From NCBI RefSeq assembly GCF_000022485.1, contig NC_012623.1, positions 682,001 to 746,000 on the forward strand: a stretch of 64,000 bases of DNA, written 5' to 3'. Shown one piece after another: positions 59,096 to 64,000 of the stretch; position 1 is the stretch's first letter, and the number at the start of each line of letters is the position of its first letter. A program made the position numbers and the translations under genes. The notes below the pieces were generated by a model. That model saw only the letters and a list, made by a program, of their open reading frames with translations, ran no database searches and had not been told where the DNA came from. The DNA comes from Sulfolobus islandicus Y.N.15.51 (lineage in GTDB: Archaea; Thermoproteota; Thermoprotei_A; Sulfolobales; Sulfolobaceae).

Positions 59096-60083
59096 TCTTT
59101 TATCAATATATACACCATCAAAGAACGAAACAAATGCTACCAAATTTTTTGAAAAAATTTCTAATGAGTTTAATCTTAAACTTGAGATCCTACCAGACTC
59201 AAATTCGTTTATACTCGGAGAAGGAGAAATATTATTAGCATCTCACGTAGATACCGTTCCGGGATATATTGAACCAAAGATAGAAAACGAAGTAATCTAT
59301 GGAAGAGGCGCAGTGGATGCAAAAGGCCCATTAATAAGTATGATAATAGCTGCATGGTTACTTAATGAGAAAGGAATAAAAGTTATGGTAAGTGGATTAG
59401 CAGATGAGGAAAGTACTAGCATAGGAGCTAAAGAACTTACATTGAAAAATTTCAATTTTAAACATATAATTGTGGGAGAACCGTCAAATGGTACAGATAT
59501 AGTTGTAGAGTACAGAGGATCAATACAATTAGATATAATGTGCGAAAGTACTCCAGAACACTCTTCATCAGCTAAGAGCAATCTGATCGTAGATATTTCT
59601 AAAAAGATAATTGAAGTTTATAAACAGCCTGAAAATTATGATAAGCCATCAATAGTACCAACAATAATTCGCGCAGGAGAGTCCTATAATGTGACGCCTG
59701 CTAAATTATACCTACATTTCGATGTAAGATATGCAATAAATAATAAGAGAGACGATTTAATCAATGAGATTAAAGATAAATTCCAAGAATGTGGTCTTAA
59801 AATAGTTGACGAAACACAACCGGTGAAAGTTAGTATAAATAATCCAGTAGTAAAGTCCTTAACTAGAGCGTTATTAAAACAAAATATAAAACCGAGGTTA
59901 GTAAGAAAAGCAGGAACAAGTGATATGAACATATTACAGAAGATAACAACGAGTATAGCAACCTACGGTCCTGGTAATTCCATGCTAGAACATACTAATC
60001 AAGAAAAAATTACCTTGGATGAAATATATATAGGAGTAAAAACGTATATGTTAGCAATAGAAGAGTTATGGCAAAAGAGCTGA
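59043..60083 (+). CDS. lysK: [LysW]-lysine/ornithine hydrolase
   Basis: 346 residues. M20-family metallopeptidase: [11 protein letters not shown] and [14 protein letters not shown] and DEESTSIGA are its zinc- and catalytic-site motifs. It frees lysine or ornithine from LysW, the last step. The ATG at 59043 is used; an in-frame GTG at 59064 is an alternative. It overlaps uppS by 16 bp. Confidence 0.92.
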   Translation: MQQEKELVKQKAKELLLDLLSIYTPSKNETNATKFFEKISNEFNLKLEILPDSNSFILGEGEILLASHVDTVPGYIEPKIENEVIYGRGAVDAKGPLISMIIAAWLLNEKGIKVMVSGLADEESTSIGAKELTLKNFNFKHIIVGEPSNGTDIVVEYRGSIQLDIMCESTPEHSSSAKSNLIVDISKKIIEVYKQPENYDKPSIVPTIIRAGESYNVTPAKLYLHFDVRYAINNKRDDLINEIKDKFQECGLKIVDETQPVKVSINNPVVKSLTRALLKQNIKPRLVRKAGTSDMNILQKITTSIATYGPGNSMLEHTNQEKITLDEIYIGVKTYMLAIEELWQKS

Positions 60084-60856
60084 CTAGAAACTTTCTCTTT
60101 AAACCTATTTACAAACTGTATGAGATCTTATTATGGAATCAGATTCGTAATGGTCCATTACCAGATCACGTGGGTATTATACCAGATGGGAATAGAAGAT
60201 GGGCTAGAAATAATAATCTTTCTCTTAACGATGCTTATTTCTATGGTTATAAAAAATTGAAAGAGGTCTTAATATGGTTATTGGAACTTGGTGTAAAAAA
60301 TATAACAGTTTTTGCACTCTCTACGGAAAATTGTGAAAAGAGAAAACAGAGTGAACTATCAATAGTAACAACATATATTAAAAGAGGTCTACAAGAATTA
60401 TTAGAAGATCCCATCGTAGACAGATATGAGGTTAAAGTAAGTGCAATTGGAAAACTAGATAAATTACCCAAAGATCTTACTGATTATCTTAATAAAGTAA
60501 TAGAGAAAACCTCTAACTACGATAAGAGAAAACTTACGTTAGCTATTTGTTATGGGGGGAGACAAGAAATACTAGATGCGGTCGTTAGGCTTCTAGATGA
60601 TTATAGAAATGGAAAAATTAGTAAAAACGAGATAAATGAGGAAACATTCAGAAAATACTTTTATGATAGTGAGTTGCATGATATTGACTTGGTAATCAGA
60701 ACTTCGGGTGAAGTGAGAATTAGTAACTTTTTACTTTGGCATGTAGCATACTCTGAATTGTTCTTCTGTGAAGCTTACTGGCCAGAATTCAGAAAAATAG
60801 ACCTATGGAGAGCAATAAGGTCATTTCAAAAAAGAAAACGTAACTTTGGAGCCTAA
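60068..60856 (+). CDS. uppS: cis-Prenyltransferase (undecaprenyl/polyprenyl diphosphate synthase)
   Basis: 262 residues. The signature [17 protein letters not shown], with the conserved Asp, and the later [14 protein letters not shown] and YSELFFC blocks are complete. It elongates isoprenoids to the lipid carrier used for protein glycosylation and surface polysaccharides in Sulfolobus. It is probably co-transcribed with lysK (16-bp overlap). Confidence 0.92.
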   Translation: MAKELTRNFLFKPIYKLYEILLWNQIRNGPLPDHVGIIPDGNRRWARNNNLSLNDAYFYGYKKLKEVLIWLLELGVKNITVFALSTENCEKRKQSELSIVTTYIKRGLQELLEDPIVDRYEVKVSAIGKLDKLPKDLTDYLNKVIEKTSNYDKRKLTLAICYGGRQEILDAVVRLLDDYRNGKISKNEINEETFRKYFYDSELHDIDLVIRTSGEVRISNFLLWHVAYSELFFCEAYWPEFRKIDLWRAIRSFQKRKRNFGA

Positions 60857-60899
60857 GTTTTTTAATCCTTTATTACACACTTTTAAAGTGGCGTAAGTT

Positions 60900-61301
60900 A
60901 TGGGATTTTACCAAGGCCCAGATAATAGGAAAATTACTGGTGGTTTAAAAGGAAAACACAGAGATAAGAGAAAATATGAAATTGGAAATCCATCTACGCT
61001 TACAACACTGTCTGCAGAAGATATAAGGATAAAAGATAGAACGCTCGGTGGGAACTTTAAAGTTAGATTAAAGTATACTACAACTGCTAATGTCTTAGAC
61101 CCAGCAACAAATACTGCAAAAAAAGTCAAGATTCTTGAAGTCTTAGAAACACCAGCAAACAAAGAACTAGCGAGAAGAGGAATAATAATAAGAGGAGCTA
61201 AAATTAGGACAGAGGCAGGGTTAGCTGTAGTCACGTCGAGACCAGGACAAGACGGAGTAATCAATGCGGTGCTCTTAAAGAATGAGTCTCAGGGATCTTA
61301 A
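60900..61301 (+). CDS. rps8e: Ribosomal protein S8e
   Basis: 133 residues with the archaeal S8e N terminus MGFYQGPDNRKITGG and the lysine/arginine-rich segment that follows. It is a small-subunit protein absent from bacteria. It overlaps srp19 by 20 bp, so the two translation genes are coupled. Confidence 0.93.
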   Translation: MGFYQGPDNRKITGGLKGKHRDKRKYEIGNPSTLTTLSAEDIRIKDRTLGGNFKVRLKYTTTANVLDPATNTAKKVKILEVLETPANKELARRGIIIRGAKIRTEAGLAVVTSRPGQDGVINAVLLKNESQGS

Positions 61302-61590
61302 AGAAGAAAATAGAATAGTTATTTGGCCTTCATATTTTTTCTCACCAACTAGATCTAAAGGAAGACGGTTAGCTAGGATGCAATATAAAATAAAAACCGA
61401 AGAATTAGTCTCAACACTAAAAGAACTTGGTCTAGATCCAGTAATTATAGAAAATAAAAAATATCCTAGAGATAGAAAGATTAATTTTTTAATAGCAGTG
61501 AAGAAAATTAAGAGCAAAAATTATACGTTAAAAATAATATACAACGCACTTACGAGGACAAAACAAGCTAGCTCTAATAAGGAGAATTAA
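61282..61590 (+). CDS. srp19: Signal recognition particle protein SRP19
   Basis: 102 residues. The N-terminal IVIWPSYFFSPTRSKGRRL is the RNA-contact face of SRP19 and the C-terminal tail is basic. It binds SRP RNA and helps load SRP54 during co-translational protein targeting. The SRP RNA gene is not in this window. Confidence 0.92.
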   Translation: MSLRDLKEENRIVIWPSYFFSPTRSKGRRLARMQYKIKTEELVSTLKELGLDPVIIENKKYPRDRKINFLIAVKKIKSKNYTLKIIYNALTRTKQASSNKEN

Positions 61591-61635
61591 GAACATCAAG
61601 TTTAATAAAGATCAAGGATCCTATTCTCATTATAT

Positions 61636-62574
61636 ATGTATATAGTTACTGGCGGTGCTGGGTACATTGGTGGACATCTGGTAGATTATTTAGTTTCAAA
61701 AAATTTAGAAGTGATAGTTATTGATGATTTGACCTATGGTAGATACAGAAACGAGAAGGCTAAATTTATAATGTTTGACTTACGTCAAGGCAGTATAGTA
61801 GAGCTTACAGAGAAGTTAGAAAAAAAACCGATAATTTATCATCTAGCTGCAAATCCCGACGTAAGAACATCAATGATAAATATCGAGGAACATTTCGAAA
61901 GGGATGTCAAAGTTACGTTAAATGTAATGGAGTTGGCAAGAAAAGTAGATGCAGAAAAAGTAATCTTTGCTTCTTCATCTACCGTGTATGGAGAGACAAA
62001 GAAAATTCCAACTCCGGAATCAGAAGAACTTAAGCCAATTTCTAATTATGGATTATTTAAACTATTGTGTGAAAATGTGGTAAAGTATTACGCAGAACAA
62101 TATGGCATAAAAAGCATAAGCGCAAGGCTGGCAAACATAACTGGAGGTAGGGTAAGTCATGGGGTAGTAGTTGATTTTGTCAAAAAACTCAGAAATAATC
62201 CAAACTTGTTAGAAATCTTAGGAAATGGAAAACAAAGAAAAAGTTATCTGTATATTAATGATTTAATAGAGGCATTTATGATGTTAGAGGAAAAAGTAAA
62301 CAAAATTTATGATGTTTTTAACATAGGTAATACTGACTGGATCTCTGTAGACGAGATTGCTAAAATCGTTATAGATGAAATGAGATTAAGCCCCAGAATC
62401 ATTTATAAAGATTTGACAGCTGAGGGGAGGGGATGGCCGGGGGACGTGAGAGTAATGTTATTAGACATCTCAAAAATCTCAAAGGAAATAGGTTGGTCAC
62501 CTAAAATGGGTTCTAGAGAAGTGATTAGGCAAGCCGTAAGAGACTTGTTATATGGATACAAGTCAGTCTATTAA
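61636..62574 (+). CDS. NAD-dependent sugar epimerase/dehydratase (GalE-like)
   Basis: 312 residues, short-chain dehydrogenase fold. The N-terminal [15 protein letters not shown] is the NAD loop, SSSTVYG and the YxxxK pair (YGLFK) form the active site, and the NIGN motif is in the C-terminal half. It is probably a UDP-glucose 4-epimerase or a related sugar-nucleotide enzyme feeding glycosylation; product uncertain. The IS fragments begin shortly after its stop. Confidence 0.85.
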   Translation: MYIVTGGAGYIGGHLVDYLVSKNLEVIVIDDLTYGRYRNEKAKFIMFDLRQGSIVELTEKLEKKPIIYHLAANPDVRTSMINIEEHFERDVKVTLNVMELARKVDAEKVIFASSSTVYGETKKIPTPESEELKPISNYGLFKLLCENVVKYYAEQYGIKSISARLANITGGRVSHGVVVDFVKKLRNNPNLLEILGNGKQRKSYLYINDLIEAFMMLEEKVNKIYDVFNIGNTDWISVDEIAKIVIDEMRLSPRIIYKDLTAEGRGWPGDVRVMLLDISKISKEIGWSPKMGSREVIRQAVRDLLYGYKSVY

Positions 62575-62749
62575 TAAAATGTTTCATATAATTAAACAGA
62601 GTAAGGCACTTTCATATAAGAGCTATCTCTAAACTTCCTTGATAGATTATCAATGTCAGTTTATTATCTAATTATATTGACGCGACCACACAATCTTGCT
62701 GCTTTTTTAATATTGCTCATTTTTACTGATCTCATACAAACCTATATAG
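62575..62749. other. AT-rich spacer before the IS fragments
   Basis: 175 bp after the epimerase. No gene, clear promoter or repeat is seen. Confidence 0.4.
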
Positions 62750-62858
62750 GTTGGTGATGTTAAGCGTTTTGGTGATAAGAAGAGGTTTGTTGCTTATTGT
62801 GGTCTCGATCCTCTTGTTGAGTCTAGTGGTAAGAGTGTTGTATCGAGAGGCGTTCAGT
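62750..62858 (+). pseudogene. IS110 transposase fragment
   Basis: About 108 bp nearly identical to 51056-51160 of the IS110 remnant (GDVKRFGDKKRFVAYCGL), but it keeps the Asp-Pro codons that the first copy has lost (GLDPLVESSGKSVVSRG). It is a short orphan piece of the same element family. Confidence 0.75.
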
Positions 62859-62952
62859 AATAAACCTTTCGGTCAAACTTCAAGCATAGTGTCAACTAAG
62901 GTTGCCACGTGAGTCCTTTCAACCCACATGGCGATTCGAGGGAGGGATTCAC

Positions 62953-63320
62953 CTATTTAGGCTCATAAGGCCTATTATTATACCATACACTCCATATAAT
63001 CCTTGCCAACTTCCTAGCCAAAGCAGTGTACAACTTCTTACCTTTTAACCTATCCCTATGAGACTCATAAAACTTCAACAATGTTGGGTTCCTAGAATAA
63101 TTCCTCACTGCCAAAAAGTAGAACAAGCTACGCAAGTACTTATTACCCCTCTTGGAAATCCCCCTACTTATTACAGCTCTTCCACTCCTTTCCACAACTG
63201 GGTCTAGACCACAATAGGCAACAAATGATTCTGGCTTGGGAAAACGCCTAACATCACCAACAACACCAATAATAACCCCAGCTGCAAGCCTCCCAACACC
63301 CGGTATCGTCAATAGGACGT
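62953..63320 (-). pseudogene. IS110-family transposase, C-terminal remnant
   Basis: The reading frame 63312-62953 (119 residues) is the Transposase_20 domain (TIPGVGRLAAG..., VAYCGLDPVVERSGRAVISRG). It lacks the DEDD half, so it is inactive. Its amino-acid sequence differs clearly from the 50.4 kb copy, so it belongs to a different IS110 subtype. Confidence 0.8.
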
Positions 63321-63415
63321 GAGAATGTCCGAAATGTAATTATCTGAATGAATATATAAATGAATGATAAATATTAATATTATCAGAAGTATAAAACCTG
63401 GTTAATCTGGAAAAA

Positions 63416-63441
63416 CTTGATCATGGAAAAATATCAAGTTA
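63416..63441. repeat. Small hairpin beside a transposase end
   Basis: AACTTGAT and ATCAAGTT form a perfect 8-bp stem with an 11-nt loop. It lies 50 nt beyond the minus-strand transposase stop and may be part of the element's end or a terminator. Confidence 0.4.
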
Positions 63442-63492
63442 AGAAGATTTATTTATCATGCATGGTGATGCTTGAGTGCGTGATGACGTTTC

Positions 63493-64000
63493 TTAGAGTT
63501 GAACTATTCGACGTCCTGGAGGGGTTCTTCGTTGGACGGCTAGGAACATCCTGATGTTGTAGAAGACTCCCAGGACGTGGAGGAAGGCTTCGTTCCTCCA
63601 CACCGTGGTCCCATAGGGCCTCCAGAACTTGTACAGGAAGGTACCGAAGAACTCCACGTGAGCCCTCAGAGTCGTGAAAGGTTTCTCCATAGCTATGAGC
63701 TGGGTTGGGGAGGGCGAGAAACCCCTGTCAGCTATCTTAATCCCCTTGAGCGGGGACTTAAATCTCGGGGCTACTGGGTAGGCACTTCTCCTCAAACTTG
63801 AAGGAAATTTCCAGCAACTTCTTCCTCACTTCGTATACTCTTCCCACGAAATCGTGTAACGTGCTCTTGCCCACTTTCCTCCCAACGAACCACGCCACAA
63901 CGACGTTCACGTTGACCATCTTTACTGCGTCTCTATAGGAACAAGAGTAGAGTACCATGACGATTAGTAACTTCAGGTAAACCAGAGTGCCTTCTCCTAG
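63493..64000 (-). pseudogene. Frameshifted transposase, family uncertain (runs off the right edge)
   Basis: Two overlapping frames join into one protein: 64000-63758 carries KLLIVMVLYSCSYRD..., and 63795-63493 continues with ADRGFSPSPT...FGTFLYKFWRPYGTTVW...YNIRMFLAV. The junction near 63790 needs a frameshift. The residues (DRG and a later FxxxF-W cluster) fit a DDE-type transposase of the IS4/IS5 kind, but I cannot name the IS. The 5' part is outside the window. Confidence 0.7.

Overview
The window is an AT-rich, densely packed archaeal chromosome segment of the genus Sulfolobus/Saccharolobus, very probably S. solfataricus or a close relative. The evidence is a complete ups pilus operon with its processing enzyme PibD, the CedB DNA-import ATPase, the crenarchaeal LysW-type lysine operon with its regulator LysM, a detached 5S rRNA gene, intron-bearing tRNAs, archaeal ribosomal proteins (L7Ae, S8e), SRP19, Pelota, A-box (TATA) promoters, many leaderless or GTG/TTG starts, and decayed S. 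solfataricus-type insertion sequences. Gene assignments are from reading protein motifs; no database search was run.

Layout. 1-8.5 kb: N-terminal two thirds of a family-B DNA polymerase (PolB3), a RimI-like acetyltransferase, Pelota, a three-gene nucleotidyltransferase/DUF1122-like/radical-SAM operon, a site-2 protease, LysRS, tRNA-Trp (65-nt intron) and L7Ae. 8.5-8.8 kb: a 129-bp MITE with an intact 8-bp target duplication. 8.8-25 kb: GluRS, a HAD phosphatase, an HD phosphohydrolase, 5S rRNA, a DUF1512-type protein, MetAP, an UPF0173 hydrolase, PheS-PheT and assorted enzymes and regulators. 25-36.6 kb: a minus-strand block for DNA exchange after UV damage, with the Lhr-like helicase Hel112, a glycosyltransferase, a ParB/SerK-fold protein and endonuclease III, then the ups pilus operon upsX-E-F-A-B. 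36.6-45.4 kb: an RNA m5C methyltransferase, a possible quinone-related group (MqnA-like, NDH-2-like, UbiA), citramalate synthase, BtuF-like and CbiG-like proteins, and PibD. 45.4-46.2 kb: an IS200/IS605 right-end (omegaRNA-like) relic and tRNA-Val and tRNA-Lys (23-nt intron). 46-50 kb: an anion transporter and small Sulfolobales genes. 50-51.5 kb: a wrecked IS110 element. 51.6-54.5 kb: phosphohexuloisomerase and CedB. 54.5-61.6 kb: lysYZ, lysM, lysWXJK, uppS, rps8e, srp19. 61.6-64 kb: a sugar epimerase, then fragments of three transposase genes.

How the parts fit. UpsA/B pilins are substrates of PibD. UpsE/F assemble them into pili that aggregate UV-damaged cells, and CedB powers DNA import, so much of the known Sulfolobales DNA-exchange machinery lies within about 30 kb, next to EndoIII, a ParB-like protein and a helicase that process the DNA. 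The lysine genes are a textbook amino-group-carrier pathway with stop/start overlaps between several genes. Twelve of the thirteen convergent gene pairs overlap at their 3' ends by 8-84 bp. The one exception contains a perfect 14-bp inverted repeat.
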